A stretch of DNA of 64,000 bases from Bradyrhizobium sp. SRL28 (GCF_018596315.1 NZ_JAHEAG010000006.1:62001-126000), one strand, 5' to 3'. Shown: positions 34,889 through 44,795, numbered from the stretch's first letter. Translations and numbers: made by a program. Notes: a model not told the origin generated them from the letters alone.

Positions 34889-35190
34889 AATGTTGCCGTC
34901 CGGTGGGCTGCCTGAATCAAGAGCTACCAAGCCTTGGCAGCGGCTGAAAGTGCCGGTCAACGGCCGGTTTTGAGCCCGGCCGGGTGGCCAAGCCGGCAAA
35001 AGTGCGGCGTGATTCGCAGGGCAGCCCTCCAAAAACCTGATACACGACCTATCTCAATGATATAGCAACGGAACTTTGATTGCGCCGCGGGCTTCTGCCG
35101 GCCCTTGCTCTCTGCTAGGTTTGCAGTAGCCCCCATCCGCAGCCATTCAACAGATCTGGTTTCGGGAACGCCCGGGACCTCGGAGGATTG
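34889..35190. other. Divergent DedA-cobS intergenic region
   Basis: 302 bp with no gene. It should hold promoters for both sides. I looked for a cobalamin riboswitch before cobS and saw no B12 box. Confidence 0.45.
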
Positions 35191-36189
35191 ATGACGACCG
35201 CCGCCATGAGCAAAGTTTCGGAGCCCGCCGGTTTGCCTGACATGAAGGTGTCGGTCCGGCAGGTTTTCGGTATCGACAGTGATCTCGAAGTGCCGGCCTA
35301 TTCCGAAGTCGACCCGCATGTGCCGGAAGTCGATTCGGATTATCGCTTCGACCGTGCCACCACGCTCGCCATCCTCGCCGGTTTTGCCAAGAACCGCCGC
35401 GTCATGGTTACCGGCTATCACGGCACCGGCAAATCGACCCACATCGAGCAGGTCGCAGCAAGGCTGAACTGGCCATGCGTGCGCGTCAACCTCGACAGCC
35501 ACATCAGCCGTATCGACCTCGTCGGCAAAGATTCGATCGTGGTCCGGGACGGCAAGCAGGTCACCGAATTCCGCGACGGCATTTTGCCGTGGGCGCTGCA
35601 GCACAACATCGCATTGGTGTTCGACGAATATGACGCCGGCCGCCCCGACGTGATGTTCGTGATCCAGCGCGTACTGGAAGTTTCCGGCCGCCTGACACTG
35701 CTCGACCAGAACAAGGTGATCAAGCCGCATCCGTCGTTCCGCCTGTTCTCGACCGCCAACACGGTCGGCCTCGGGGATACGTCGGGCCTCTATCACGGCA
35801 CCCAGCAGATCAACCAGGGCCAGATGGACCGCTGGTCGATCGTCACCACGCTGAACTATCTGGCGCATGATGAGGAAGTCGAGATCGTGCTGGCGAAGGC
35901 CAAGCACTACCGCACGCAGGAAGGCCGCGACATCGTCAACAAGATGGTGCGGCTCGCCGATCTCACCCGCAACGCGTTCGCCAATGGCGACCTTTCGACG
36001 GTGATGAGCCCGCGCACGGTGATCACCTGGGCCGAGAACGCCGATATCTTCGGCGATATCGGCTTTGCGTTCCGCGTCACCTTCCTCAACAAGTGTGACG
36101 AACTGGAACGGCCGCTGGTGGCCGAATTCTACCAGCGCTGCTTCAATGCGGAGCTGCCCGAGAGTTCGGTGAACGTGGCGCTCAGCTAG
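35191..36189 (+). CDS. cobS: Aerobic cobaltochelatase subunit CobS
   Basis: AAA+ ATPase that with CobT powers cobalt insertion into hydrogenobyrinic acid diamide by CobN. 332 residues. Walker A is in [18 protein letters not shown], Walker B in [14 protein letters not shown], and the sensor region in [19 protein letters not shown]. The N-terminal [20 protein letters not shown] is a CobS signature. GGAGGA precedes the ATG at 35191; a TTG one codon earlier is also open. A GNAT gene follows after 3 bp and then cobT. Confidence 0.96.
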   Translation: MTTAAMSKVSEPAGLPDMKVSVRQVFGIDSDLEVPAYSEVDPHVPEVDSDYRFDRATTLAILAGFAKNRRVMVTGYHGTGKSTHIEQVAARLNWPCVRVNLDSHISRIDLVGKDSIVVRDGKQVTEFRDGILPWALQHNIALVFDEYDAGRPDVMFVIQRVLEVSGRLTLLDQNKVIKPHPSFRLFSTANTVGLGDTSGLYHGTQQINQGQMDRWSIVTTLNYLAHDEEVEIVLAKAKHYRTQEGRDIVNKMVRLADLTRNAFANGDLSTVMSPRTVITWAENADIFGDIGFAFRVTFLNKCDELERPLVAEFYQRCFNAELPESSVNVALS

Positions 36190-36192
36190 CCG

Positions 36193-36603
36193 ATGGCGAA
36201 AATTTCCGTCGAGCGCACCATTGGAAAGACCAAGAAGGCGGTGCTCGGCGGACTGATCGGTTACAACACCGAAAAGATGGGGAAGCAGAAATACAAGCGC
36301 TTCGCCATCTCGCTACGCGAGGGCGACAAGATCGTCGGCGGGATCGTCGGCGAAGTCTGGATCACGGTGCTGTTTATCCAATTCTTCTGGATCGAGCAGA
36401 AATTCCGCGGCAAGGATTACGGGACGCGGCTGATCAAGGCGATTGAAGACGAGGCAAGAAAGTTTGGGGCCACGCGATCCTATCTGGACACGATGAGTTT
36501 TCAGGCGCCGGGTTTCTACCGCGCTTGCGGTTATGAGGAATTCGGTTCGATCGAAGGCTATCCGGGCGACGTCACGCGGCATTGGTTTACGAAAGCGCTA
36601 TGA
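36193..36603 (+). CDS. GNAT N-acetyltransferase between cobS and cobT
   Basis: A 136-residue acetyltransferase. The acetyl-CoA pyrophosphate loop is [20 protein letters not shown], after the beta-4 strand [11 protein letters not shown]; the C-terminal [17 protein letters not shown] is the typical GNAT end. Target unknown. It lies 3 bp after cobS and overlaps cobT by 4 bp (ATGA), so it is in the cobaltochelatase operon and is likely made in step with it. Confidence 0.9.
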   Translation: MAKISVERTIGKTKKAVLGGLIGYNTEKMGKQKYKRFAISLREGDKIVGGIVGEVWITVLFIQFFWIEQKFRGKDYGTRLIKAIEDEARKFGATRSYLDTMSFQAPGFYRACGYEEFGSIEGYPGDVTRHWFTKAL

Positions 36604-38501
36604 GCACATCCAACTCCAAATTCCGTACCGGATCCAAGGAAGCACCGACCGAGCCGTTCAAGCGCGCGGTGACCTCTTGCCTGCGCGCGATCGCAAAGGC
36701 GCCCGAACTCGAAGTGACGTTTGCGGCCGAGCGCCCCGGTCTCGCGCCCGGCAAGGCGCGGTTGCCGGAGCCGGCCCGCAAGATGACCAAGCGCGATGCG
36801 GCGATCGTGCGCGGCCACTCCGACTCGATTGCGCTCAAGCTCGCCTGTCACGATCCCAAGGTGCACCGCAAGCTGATGCCGGGAAATCCGCAGGCGCGCG
36901 GCGTGTTCGAAGCGGTCGAGCAGGCGCGCGTCGAGGCGATCGGCTCGCGCCGGATGGCGGGCGTCGCAAAGAATCTGACCGCGATGCTCGACGATCATTT
37001 CCACCGCGGCAAATACGACGAGATTACCGATCGCGCCGATGCGCCGCTGTCGGACGCGCTGGCGATGCTGGTGCGCGAGCGGCTGACGGGGCTTGCCCCG
37101 CCCACGGCTGCCAAGAAGATGGTCGACCTCTGGCGGCCGGTGCTGGAAGACAAGATCGGCACCCGGCTCGACAAGCTCAGCCGCGTCACCGAGGACCAGG
37201 CCAAGTTCGGCGACCTCGTGCACGATCTGCTGTCGGCGCTCGACCTCGGCGACGAGCGCGATGCGGACGCCGATGACGACGAGAACGACGAGAATCAGGA
37301 CGGCGAGAACGATCAGTCCGGCGCGGAAGGTTCGCCCGACTCCGACGCCGCGCAGGAAATGAGCGCCGACCAGGCGCAGGCTTCCACCGACGAAATGTCT
37401 GAGAGCGCGATGGAAAGCGCGCAGGCCTCCACATCGGATACATTCGATGACGGCGAGCTCGGCGACGACGAGACGCCGGGCGAGGCGACGCGGCCGAACA
37501 CACGCGGCGCCAACGAGCCGCGCGGGCCGGAATATCATGCGTTCGCGCCGAAGTTCGACGAGGTGATCGCGGCCGAAGATCTCTGCGACCATGACGAGCT
37601 GGAACGGCTGCGCAGCTACCTCGACAAGCAGCTCGCGCATCTGCAGGGCATCGTCGCGCGGCTCGCCAACCGCCTGCAGCGCCGCCTGATGGCGCAGCAG
37701 AACCGCGCCTGGGAGTTCGACCTCGAGGAAGGTATTCTCGATCCCGCGCGGCTGTCGCGCGTGGTCACCGATCCCTATCACCCGCTGTCCTTCATGCACG
37801 AGAAGGAGGCGACCTTCCGCGACACGGTCGTGACGCTGCTCCTGGACAATTCCGGTTCGATGCGCGGCCGCCCCATCACCGTGGCGGCGACCTGCGCCGA
37901 TATTCTCGCGCGCACGCTGGAGCGCTGCGGCGTCAAGGTCGAGATTCTGGGCTTCACGACGCGCGCCTGGAAGGGCGGGCAGTCGCGCGAGGCGTGGTTG
38001 GCCGCCGGCAAGCCGGCTAATCCCGGACGGCTGAACGATTTGCGCCACATCATCTACAAATCCGCCGACGCGCCGTGGCGGCGCTCGCGGAAGAACCTCG
38101 GCCTAATGATGCGCGAGGGGCTCCTGAAGGAGAACATCGACGGCGAGGCGTTGGATTGGGCACACAAGCGGCTGCTCGGCCGGGCCGAACAGCGCAAGAT
38201 CCTGATGATGATCTCGGACGGCGCGCCGGTCGACGATTCCACGCTGTCGGTCAATCCCGGCAACTATCTCGAGCGGCATCTGCGCCACATCATCGAGGAG
38301 ATCGAGACGCGTTCGCCGGTCGAACTGATTGCGATCGGCATCGGTCACGATGTGACGCGCTACTACCGCCGCGCGGTCACCATCGTCGATGCCGAGGAGC
38401 TCGGCGGCGCCATCACCGAAAAGCTCGCCGAACTGTTCAGCGAGACTCACGGCGCCGCTCCCGTGTCGGGCCACCACCGGCCGCGCCGTCTGCATTCGTG
38501 A
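36600..38501 (+). CDS. cobT: Aerobic cobaltochelatase subunit CobT
   Basis: Partner of CobS. 633 residues, normal for the family. The N-terminal domain has [20 protein letters not shown]. The middle (about 210-310) is a long acidic stretch rich in D, E and S, as in all CobT proteins. The C-terminal von Willebrand A domain has the metal-site motif [20 protein letters not shown] and [14 protein letters not shown]. The start at 36600 overlaps the GNAT stop. Confidence 0.96.
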   Translation: MSTSNSKFRTGSKEAPTEPFKRAVTSCLRAIAKAPELEVTFAAERPGLAPGKARLPEPARKMTKRDAAIVRGHSDSIALKLACHDPKVHRKLMPGNPQARGVFEAVEQARVEAIGSRRMAGVAKNLTAMLDDHFHRGKYDEITDRADAPLSDALAMLVRERLTGLAPPTAAKKMVDLWRPVLEDKIGTRLDKLSRVTEDQAKFGDLVHDLLSALDLGDERDADADDDENDENQDGENDQSGAEGSPDSDAAQEMSADQAQASTDEMSESAMESAQASTSDTFDDGELGDDETPGEATRPNTRGANEPRGPEYHAFAPKFDEVIAAEDLCDHDELERLRSYLDKQLAHLQGIVARLANRLQRRLMAQQNRAWEFDLEEGILDPARLSRVVTDPYHPLSFMHEKEATFRDTVVTLLLDNSGSMRGRPITVAATCADILARTLERCGVKVEILGFTTRAWKGGQSREAWLAAGKPANPGRLNDLRHIIYKSADAPWRRSRKNLGLMMREGLLKENIDGEALDWAHKRLLGRAEQRKILMMISDGAPVDDSTLSVNPGNYLERHLRHIIEEIETRSPVELIAIGIGHDVTRYYRRAVTIVDAEELGGAITEKLAELFSETHGAAPVSGHHRPRRLHS

Positions 38502-38505
38502 GAGC

Positions 38506-39576
38506 ATGCCCGCGCCCATAGGTCGTCGCCGCCTTTTGAAATACGCAGCGGCGGGGCTTTCGGTGGCGGCCGTCCCCGGGGCGGCGCTGGCGCAAACCGC
38601 CGTACAGCGGCCGCCGAAGCAGACCGTTCCCGACGAATTCGCAGTTACCGCGCCGGTCTCGATCGAGGTCAACGCCCGGCCGCTGCCCTCGTTCGACACC
38701 CGCGACCGGTCGCGTCTGCGGTTCGGCGAGCTCGAATATCGCAGCGGACTCATCCTGACTTCGCGGTTTCGCGGCTTCGGCGGATTGTCGGGTCTCCGCC
38801 TTGATGCAAAGGGCGAGCGCTTCATCGCGATCAGCGACAAGGGCGGCTGGTTCACCGGGCGCATCGTCTACAAGGGCCGCGAGATGACCGGGCTCGACGA
38901 CGTCGAGGCCTCGCCGATACTCGGTCCCGACGGCAAGCCGATCACCTCGCGCGGCTGGTTCGACACCGAGGCGCTCGCGCTCGACGGCTCGCTGGCCTAT
39001 GTCGGTATCGAGCGCGTCCACAACGTGCTGCGGTTCGATTTTGCCAAAGGCTTTACGCGCGCCCATGGCGAACTCGTTGCGCTGCCGCCGGCGGCGCGCA
39101 GGCTGCCCAACAACAAGGGCATCGAGGCGCTGGTGATGGTGCCGAAAGGCTTGCCGCTCGCGGGAACGCTGATCGCGATCTCCGAACGCGGCCTCGACGC
39201 GCAGGGCAACATCCTCGGCTTCCTGATCGGCGGCCGATCGCCGGGGCAGTTTACGATCCGCCGCACCGATAATTTCGACGTCAGCGACGCGGTGCTGCTG
39301 CCGTCCGGCTCCCTGTTGCTCCTGGAGCGCAAATTCTCCTGGCTCGGCGGGGTCGGCATCCGCATCCGGCGTGTTGCGCTTGCCTCTATAGCCCCCGGCG
39401 CCGTGATCGACGGGCCGGCGATCTTCGAGGCCGATCTCGGCCACGAGATCGACAACATGGAAGGCATCGACGTCCACGTCACGCCGGAGGGCGACACCGT
39501 GCTGACGCTGGTCTCCGACGACAATTTCTCGATGATCCAACGCAATCTGCTGCTGCAGTTCACGCTGGTGGAGTGA
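38506..39576 (+). CDS. Tat-exported esterase-like (phytase-type) protein
   Basis: A 356-residue periplasmic protein. The twin-arginine signal is GRRRLLKYAAAGLSVAAVPG with cleavage near ALA-QT. The mature part matches the 'esterase-like activity of phytase' family: FGGLSGLRLDAKGERFIAIS, GWFDTEALALDGSLAYVGIE, NNKGIEALVMVPKG and NMEGIDVHVTPEGDTVLTLV, likely a beta-propeller. Activity unproven. It starts 4 bp after cobT, so it is transcribed with the cobaltochelatase genes, though no link in function is known. Confidence 0.86.
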   Translation: MPAPIGRRRLLKYAAAGLSVAAVPGAALAQTAVQRPPKQTVPDEFAVTAPVSIEVNARPLPSFDTRDRSRLRFGELEYRSGLILTSRFRGFGGLSGLRLDAKGERFIAISDKGGWFTGRIVYKGREMTGLDDVEASPILGPDGKPITSRGWFDTEALALDGSLAYVGIERVHNVLRFDFAKGFTRAHGELVALPPAARRLPNNKGIEALVMVPKGLPLAGTLIAISERGLDAQGNILGFLIGGRSPGQFTIRRTDNFDVSDAVLLPSGSLLLLERKFSWLGGVGIRIRRVALASIAPGAVIDGPAIFEADLGHEIDNMEGIDVHVTPEGDTVLTLVSDDNFSMIQRNLLLQFTLVE

Positions 39577-39633
39577 CAGGCGAATAGCGGAACGGTTCTT
39601 GCAACGCTCCGGGTAATCAAACCGGAGCTTTTG

Positions 39634-40596
39634 ATGACCAAGTCCCTTCGCGTTATTTGCGTCCTGACCAGCCTTTTTGCCGCCACTGCCGCACCGGCGG
39701 AAGGCTGGCCGTCGCGGCTGATCAAGGCGACCATTCCGTTCGGCGCTGGTAGCGCGGCCGACGTCGTGCCGCGGCTGGTGTTCGAACGTCTCTCCGCCGA
39801 ACTCAGCCAGCCGATCGTGATCGAAAACCGCGCCGGCGCCGGCGGCGCGCTTGGTTCGGCGCTGGTCGCGAAAGCCGAGCCCGATGGCTACAGCATTCTC
39901 GCCCAGTCGTCGGCGCTGGCGATTGCGCCGGCGATTTTTCCAAGCGCGACCTTCGACGTCACCCGGGACCTCGCCTCGGTACTGATGATCGGATCCAGCG
40001 CCAACGTGATGATCGTGCCGAAGGAGCGGCCGTGGAAAACTATCCAGGACTTCATCGCAGACGCCAAGGCCAAGCCCGGCTCGATCTCGTTCGGCTCGGT
40101 CGGCATTGGCAGCGCCGTGCATATCAGCACTGAAAAATTCCGCTTTGCTGCCGGTATCGAGACCACGCATGTGCCCTATCGCGCAGGTCCGGAAGTGATC
40201 GCCGACATCATCGGCGGGCGGATCGACCTGTATTTCTGCCCGCTTGCGACCGCGCTGCCGCTGATCCGCGACGGACAGGTGCGTGCTCTGGTGGTCTCTA
40301 CGCCGAAACGTGCCGCCGATCTGCCCGAGGTGCCGACGCCCCTCGAGATCGGACTGAAGGACGCCGAGAGCGCGATCTGGTTTGGCGTGTTCGTGCCGGC
40401 GAAGACGCCGCGCGACATCGTCGAGAAACTGCACGCGGCCGGCACGAAGGTGCTGACCGATCCGGCAATGCAGGCAAGCCTGAAAAAGCTCGGCATCGAA
40501 CCGATGCCGATGAAGCCTGCCGACATGGACGACCTCGTCAAGCGCGAGACGGCGGCCAATCTGGAGCTGATCAAGGCGGCGGGGATCAAACCGTAG
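39634..40596 (+). CDS. Tripartite tricarboxylate transporter (Bug/TctC) binding protein
   Basis: A 320-residue periplasmic substrate-binding protein. Signal peptide with core VICVLTSLFAATAAPAEG. The Bug signature blocks are here: PSRLIKATIPFGAGSAADVV, LVFERLSAELSQPIVIENRA and AGAGGALGSALVAKAEPDGY. Ligand unknown, commonly a carboxylate. No tctA or tctB is next to it, as is usual for expanded Bug families. ATG at 39634 preferred over the TTG one codon earlier. Confidence 0.9.
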   Translation: MTKSLRVICVLTSLFAATAAPAEGWPSRLIKATIPFGAGSAADVVPRLVFERLSAELSQPIVIENRAGAGGALGSALVAKAEPDGYSILAQSSALAIAPAIFPSATFDVTRDLASVLMIGSSANVMIVPKERPWKTIQDFIADAKAKPGSISFGSVGIGSAVHISTEKFRFAAGIETTHVPYRAGPEVIADIIGGRIDLYFCPLATALPLIRDGQVRALVVSTPKRAADLPEVPTPLEIGLKDAESAIWFGVFVPAKTPRDIVEKLHAAGTKVLTDPAMQASLKKLGIEPMPMKPADMDDLVKRETAANLELIKAAGIKP

Positions 40597-40685
40597 GGGG
40601 AGGGTTGCAATCCCGGCGGGTTGAGGAGCGCCGAGCGGCTCGCTAGACATGGCGGGTCGCTTTCCCTCCGGTCCGGACATCCCCC

Positions 40686-41798
40686 ATGAGCGCTTTGTTT
40701 ACCCCGATCAAGCTGCGCGGCCTGACGCTTGCCAACCGCATCATGGTGGCGCCGATGTGCCAGTATTCGTCCGTCGATGGCGAGGCCAATGACTGGCACT
40801 TCACCCACATCAATTCGCTGGCGCTGTCGGGGGCTGCGATCTTCTGCATCGAGGCCACCGCGGTCGAGGCGATCGGCCGCATCACGCCCGGCTGCCTCGG
40901 CCTCTACAACGACGCCACCGAAGCCGCGCTGAAGCCCATCCTCGCCTCGGTGCGCAAGCGCTCGAAGGCGGCGGTGATGATCCAGCTCGCGCATGCCGGC
41001 CGCAAGGCCTCGAGCCACACGCCGTGGGACGGCGGGCAATTGATCCCGGTGTCCGAAGGCGGCTGGCGGGCAGAGGGGCCCTCGGCGATCCCGCACAAGG
41101 AGGGCGAGACGCCGCCGCTGGCGTTCGACGCGGCGGGACTGAAGCGCGTGCGCGACGCTTTCGTGGCGGCGGCCAAGCGCGCCGAGCGGCTCGGCATAGA
41201 TGCGATCGAGGTGCACTCCGCGCACGGTTATCTCCTGCATCAGTTCCTGTCGCCGATCGCCAACCGGCGCACCGATCAATATGGCGGCTCGTTGGCTAAT
41301 CGCATGCGCTTTCCGCTCGAAGTGTTCGACGCGGTGCGCGCGGCGTTTCCGCACGACAAGCCGGTGGGATTGCGCGTCTCCTGCACCGACTGGGTCGAGG
41401 GCGGCTGGGATCTCGCGCAGACCATTCAATTCGCGCACGAGCTTAAGGCGCGCGGCGTCGACTGGATCGACGCGTCCTCGGGCGGCGTGTCGCCCTTGCA
41501 GAAGATTCCGCTCGGCCCCGGCTACCAGGTGCCGTTCGCGCAAGGCATCCGCGAGGCGACCGGCCTTCCCACCATCGCCGTCGGCCTGATCACCGAGGCG
41601 AAGCAGGCCGAGGAGATCGTGGCCTCCGGCAAGGCCGACATGGTCGCGCTCGCGCGCGCCATGCTCTACGACCCGCGCTGGGGCTGGCATGCGGCGGCCG
41701 AACTCGGCGGCGAAGTTTCCGCCCCGCCGCAATACTGGCGCTCGCAGCCTTCGACGCAGAAGGCGCTGTTCGGCGCGACGACGTTCGGGACGAGGTAG
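40686..41798 (+). CDS. Old yellow enzyme family NADH:flavin oxidoreductase (YqjM-like)
   Basis: A 370-residue FMN ene-reductase. NRIMVAPMCQYSSVDGEAND holds the Cys and Tyr that mark the YqjM (thermophilic-like) OYE class. Other landmarks are QLAHAGRKASSHTPW, the His pair in IEVHSAHGYLLHQFLSP, and YGGSLANRMRFPLEVFDAVR. Works on activated C=C bonds. It lies between the Bug binding protein and a second flavin enzyme, the LLM monooxygenase. Confidence 0.93.
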   Translation: MSALFTPIKLRGLTLANRIMVAPMCQYSSVDGEANDWHFTHINSLALSGAAIFCIEATAVEAIGRITPGCLGLYNDATEAALKPILASVRKRSKAAVMIQLAHAGRKASSHTPWDGGQLIPVSEGGWRAEGPSAIPHKEGETPPLAFDAAGLKRVRDAFVAAAKRAERLGIDAIEVHSAHGYLLHQFLSPIANRRTDQYGGSLANRMRFPLEVFDAVRAAFPHDKPVGLRVSCTDWVEGGWDLAQTIQFAHELKARGVDWIDASSGGVSPLQKIPLGPGYQVPFAQGIREATGLPTIAVGLITEAKQAEEIVASGKADMVALARAMLYDPRWGWHAAAELGGEVSAPPQYWRSQPSTQKALFGATTFGTR

Positions 41799-41927
41799 CG
41801 CGCAACTCCGCCGCGCGAACCTCAGCCCATCCGATTCGTCATATCTCAGCCGCACGCGTCGCGTGCTATGCTCTCGCTTGCGCGCGACAGACGCGCTTTG
41901 AAAAAATGAACAGCGAGAGGACGCCCC

Positions 41928-43028
41928 ATGGAGATCGGATATTTCACGATGCCGTCCCATCCGCCGGAGTGCGGATTGAAAGAGGGTCACGACTGGGACC
42001 TGCAGACGCTGCGATGGCTCGATGAGCTCGGCTATCAGGAAGCCTGGATCGGCGAGCACCATACCGCGCCCTGGGAGCCGCATCCCTCGCCCGATCTCTT
42101 GCTGGCACAGGCGTTCCTGCAGACCAAGAATATCCGTCTCGGCCCCGGCGGCTTCCTGCTGCCCTATCACCACCCGGCCGAACTGGCGAACCGCGTTGCT
42201 GTTCTCGATCACCTCTCCGAGGGGCGGCTGAATTTCGGTGTCGCGGCATCGGGCCTGCCGAGCGACTGGGCGATGTTCAACGTCGACGGCATGTCCGGCC
42301 AAAACCGCGACATGACCCGCGAGGCGCTGGAGATCATCCTGAAAATGTGGACCGAGGATGCACCCTGGACCTACACCGGAAAATTCTGGACGGTGAACAA
42401 GCCCGACACGATGTTCGACTTCCTCAAGCCGCACCTCAAGCCGGTGCAGGCGCCGCATCCGCCGATCGGCGTCGCCGGCCTGTCCAAGGGCTCGGACACG
42501 CTCAAGCTCGCGGGCGAGCGCGGCTACATTCCGATGAGCCTCAACCTCAACCCGGCCTATGTCGGCAGCCATTGGGAATCGGTTGAGATCGGTGCTGCGA
42601 AAACCGGACGCAAGCCGAAGCGCAGCGACTGGCGGCTGGTGCGCGAGGTCTTCATCGCCGATACCGACGAGGAGGCGTGGCGGCTGTCGGTCGGCGACAT
42701 GATGGGCCGGATGATGAGCGAATATTTTCTCCCTCTGCTCGGCCATTTCGGCTTCAAGGACTACCTCAAGGCCGCGCCCGACGTGGCGGACAGCGACGTC
42801 ACCGCGGAGTACTGCGCCCGCAACAACTGGATCGTCGGCTCGCCCGCGACCGTCACCGAGAAGATCGAAAAAATCTATCACGAGGTCGGCGGCTTCGGCA
42901 CGCTGCTGGTGTTCGGCTTCGACTACAAGCACAAGCCGGAGGCGTGGCACAATTCGCTGCGCCTGTTGAAGCAGGAAGTGATGCCGCGGCTGAAGCATCT
43001 CGATGCGGACCTCACCAAGGCGGCGTGA
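41928..43028 (+). CDS. Luciferase-like (LLM class) flavin-dependent oxidoreductase
   Basis: A 366-residue TIM-barrel monooxygenase. EIGYFTMPSHPPECGLKEG, GYQEAWIGEHHTAPWEPHPS, RLGPGGFLLPYHHPAELANR and VLDHLSEGRLNFGVAASGLP are classic bacterial luciferase-family blocks. Substrate unknown; related enzymes oxidise limonene-like or sulfonate compounds. An AGAGGACG ribosome site precedes the ATG. It is followed by the three-way palindrome at 43039-43123. Confidence 0.92.
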   Translation: MEIGYFTMPSHPPECGLKEGHDWDLQTLRWLDELGYQEAWIGEHHTAPWEPHPSPDLLLAQAFLQTKNIRLGPGGFLLPYHHPAELANRVAVLDHLSEGRLNFGVAASGLPSDWAMFNVDGMSGQNRDMTREALEIILKMWTEDAPWTYTGKFWTVNKPDTMFDFLKPHLKPVQAPHPPIGVAGLSKGSDTLKLAGERGYIPMSLNLNPAYVGSHWESVEIGAAKTGRKPKRSDWRLVREVFIADTDEEAWRLSVGDMMGRMMSEYFLPLLGHFGFKDYLKAAPDVADSDVTAEYCARNNWIVGSPATVTEKIEKIYHEVGGFGTLLVFGFDYKHKPEAWHNSLRLLKQEVMPRLKHLDADLTKAA

Positions 43029-43038
43029 CGTTCTTCTT

Positions 43039-43123
43039 CCTTCTCCCATCGAAGTCGGATGTATCCGACTTCGACCAAATATGATGCTCAACTCGGGTAA
43101 ACCCGAGTTGAGATGGGAGAAGG
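43039..43123. repeat. Three-way palindrome (two hairpins in an outer stem)
   Basis: Outer stem CCTTCTCCCATC (43039-43050) pairs exactly with GATGGGAGAAGG (43112-43123). Inside lie GAAGTCGGA/TCCGACTTC (43051-43059, 43064-43072) and CTCAACTCGGG/CCCGAGTTGAG (43087-43097, 43102-43112). Both DNA cruciform and RNA three-way junction are possible. It begins 10 bp after the LLM stop. Confidence 0.85.
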
Positions 43124-43147
43124 GAAGTGGTGCGCCGCTGTTTCCAC

Positions 43148-43257
43148 GTCATTGCGAGCGTAGCGAAGCAATCCATTTCGCGGCATAACGGATAGATGGA
43201 TTGCTTCGTCGCTGCGCTCCCTTGCGCAAACGCTTCGCGTTTGTCGCAGGCAATGAC
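43148..43257. repeat. Palindromic repeat, family R5
   Basis: Left arm GTCATTGCGAGCGTAGCGAA then GCAATCCAT; right side GGATTGCTTCGTCGCTGCGC followed by the CTTGCGCAAACGCTTCGCG/TTTGTCGCAGGCAATGAC variant arm. Other copies: 44661-44737, 51881-51992 and a single arm at 58970-59032. Confidence 0.85.
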
Positions 43258-43280
43258 GGTGAGGGCGCGGCGCAATCAAA

Positions 43281-44405
43281 TCAATGCGGCTTCGGCGGCG
43301 CGTCGGCGGCGCGGACTTGCCAGAATTTCAGCAGGCGGCGGGCGTTTTCGACTGTCAGCTTGCCGTATTGCTCTTTCGCTTTCGCCAGTTCATGGCGGCC
43401 CATGCTCCCCGAAGCGAAGCGGCTCTCGAGCACGGCGGCGACGGTTTCCCAGTTCAATCCGGCGACGCGGCAGGGGATCAGCACGCCGTCGTCGCGCAGG
43501 CTCTGCATGACAGGGCGGATCACCTCGATGGTCGAGCGCGACAGTTCGGCAAGTGCGGCAACCGTCTCGGCGTATTTCCGCTCTTTCGCAAACGCCAGCA
43601 GCGCCGGCTCGTTGAGCTTGCCGTGCTTACTGAGCGCTGCGACGAAGCGGCGGGCCTCGGTGAAATCGCGCGTGCGCGACATTTCGCGGTTGGCGCCGCC
43701 TGCCGCGACCGCGATCGCGTTCCTGATCTCCTCGAACAGATGCGGCGGCGCGCGCGACAACAGCCGCGTGCGCACGACCTCGGTGGCGCTCCGCAGCAGT
43801 TGCTGGCGCTGGTCGGCCGGCAGGTCGACGCGAATGCCGGTCTCGATCGCCAAATCAGCATCGCCCTCCGCCTGCTTCAGCACGATGGCGTAGCCTGAGG
43901 CCGACATTCGTGCGCCGGGATTGCTGACGAGCCGCCGGCTGACGGAAGGATAATGCCGTTTCAACAGCGCGTCGGTGACGATTTCGGTCAGCCACCAGCG
44001 TCCGGAGATCGCCAGCAGATGCTGCTCGCCCTTGCACCCGGCGAGCTCGATGAGGTCCTCGGCCGAAAGCCGCGCCGATTCGGTCAGCACTGGGCGGGCG
44101 ATCGAAATCTCGTCATTGTGCGCCAGGCGGCGGACCACGGCCGGCGGCGCCTGCTTGATGGAAGCAAGCTGCGTGCTCATTTCGGCGAGCGCGATGCGCG
44201 CGGAGACATCGGCCAGCGCGCGCAGCTCGATGGTCCGGATCAGCCGTTCCAGCACGTCGCCGAACAGCTCGATCTGTTCGCCGGAATAGCCGTCGGCGGA
44301 CAGCAGAAACAGGTCGGTGACCTGCCTCAGCGTATCCAGATGTTTTTCCGTCGAGCCGGCCTTGATGGCCGCTTCGACCTCGTCGGCGATCGATCGTTCC
44401 AACAT
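43281..44405 (-). CDS. DUF2336 domain protein
   Basis: A 374-residue cytoplasmic protein. It is mostly helical, with repeated short blocks such as LAHNDEISIARPVLTESARL and DLIELAGCKGEQHLLAISGR that resemble HEAT-like repeats of the alphaproteobacterial DUF2336 family. Function unknown. The start at 44405 (MLERSIADEVEAAIKAGS) is chosen over 27 upstream open codons that have no protein-like pattern. Confidence 0.83.
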   Translation of the reverse strand: MLERSIADEVEAAIKAGSTEKHLDTLRQVTDLFLLSADGYSGEQIELFGDVLERLIRTIELRALADVSARIALAEMSTQLASIKQAPPAVVRRLAHNDEISIARPVLTESARLSAEDLIELAGCKGEQHLLAISGRWWLTEIVTDALLKRHYPSVSRRLVSNPGARMSASGYAIVLKQAEGDADLAIETGIRVDLPADQRQQLLRSATEVVRTRLLSRAPPHLFEEIRNAIAVAAGGANREMSRTRDFTEARRFVAALSKHGKLNEPALLAFAKERKYAETVAALAELSRSTIEVIRPVMQSLRDDGVLIPCRVAGLNWETVAAVLESRFASGSMGRHELAKAKEQYGKLTVENARRLLKFWQVRAADAPPKPH

Positions 44406-44556
44406 CGCTCGTCCTGAGCGTTTCAAGCCGGTTCTGGCGGTAGATACGCGAGAATAGGGGGCAGAGTTGAACGATCCGTAAACCATTTGGGTCGCGGGCG
44501 GGCTGCAATGTGGCCGTAAGATTGCGGGGTGGTCGGCCAGTGGCCGAGTGGTGCTA

Positions 44557-44642
44557 CGTAGGATGGGCGGAGCGAAGCGATACCCATCGATGCCTCCCGT
44601 TCACATATGTGATGGGTATCGCTGCGCTCCACCCATCCTACG
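44557..44642. repeat. Palindromic repeat, family R4
   Basis: Arms CGTAGGATGGGCGGAGCGAA...GATACCCATC and GATGGGTATCGCTGCGCTCC...ACCCATCCTACG. Second copy at 62069-62152. It opens a cluster of three different repeat families upstream of the DUF2336 gene. Confidence 0.85.
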
Positions 44643-44660
44643 AAGTTGCAGTCTCTCCAC

Positions 44661-44737
44661 GTCATTGCGAGCGAAGCGAAGCAATCCATCTATCCCCGCG
44701 TTGAACCATGGATTGCTTCGCTTCGCTCGCAATGACG
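44661..44737. repeat. Palindromic repeat, family R5 (second copy)
   Basis: Arms GTCATTGCGAGCGAAGCGAA and TTCGCTTCGCTCGCAATGAC around a short centre. This is the most symmetric copy in the window. Confidence 0.85.
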
Positions 44738-44761
44738 AATGGATGGAGTGACGTCACAAAT

Positions 44762-44795
44762 GGTGGGCACGCTTCGCTCTGCCCACCCTACGCAT
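44762..44795. repeat. Single arm of repeat family R2
   Basis: TGGTGGGCACGCTTCGCTCT then GCCCACCCTACG, half of the R2 element at 6115-6203. It overlaps the 3' end of the DUF2235 gene, so that gene's last codons are derived from the repeat. Confidence 0.7.

Noticed and set aside
35033..35190. Possible cobalamin riboswitch before cobS
   Set aside because: No B12 box or paired core seen; length too short for a full riboswitch.
38437..40680. 747-codon open frame on the minus strand
   Set aside because: Antisense to the Tat-exported esterase-like gene and the Bug binding protein; no recognisable domain.
40176..43091. 971-codon open frame on the minus strand
   Set aside because: Antisense to the OYE and LLM oxidoreductase genes, which have clear family motifs. 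R/H/A-rich shadow sequence without domains.
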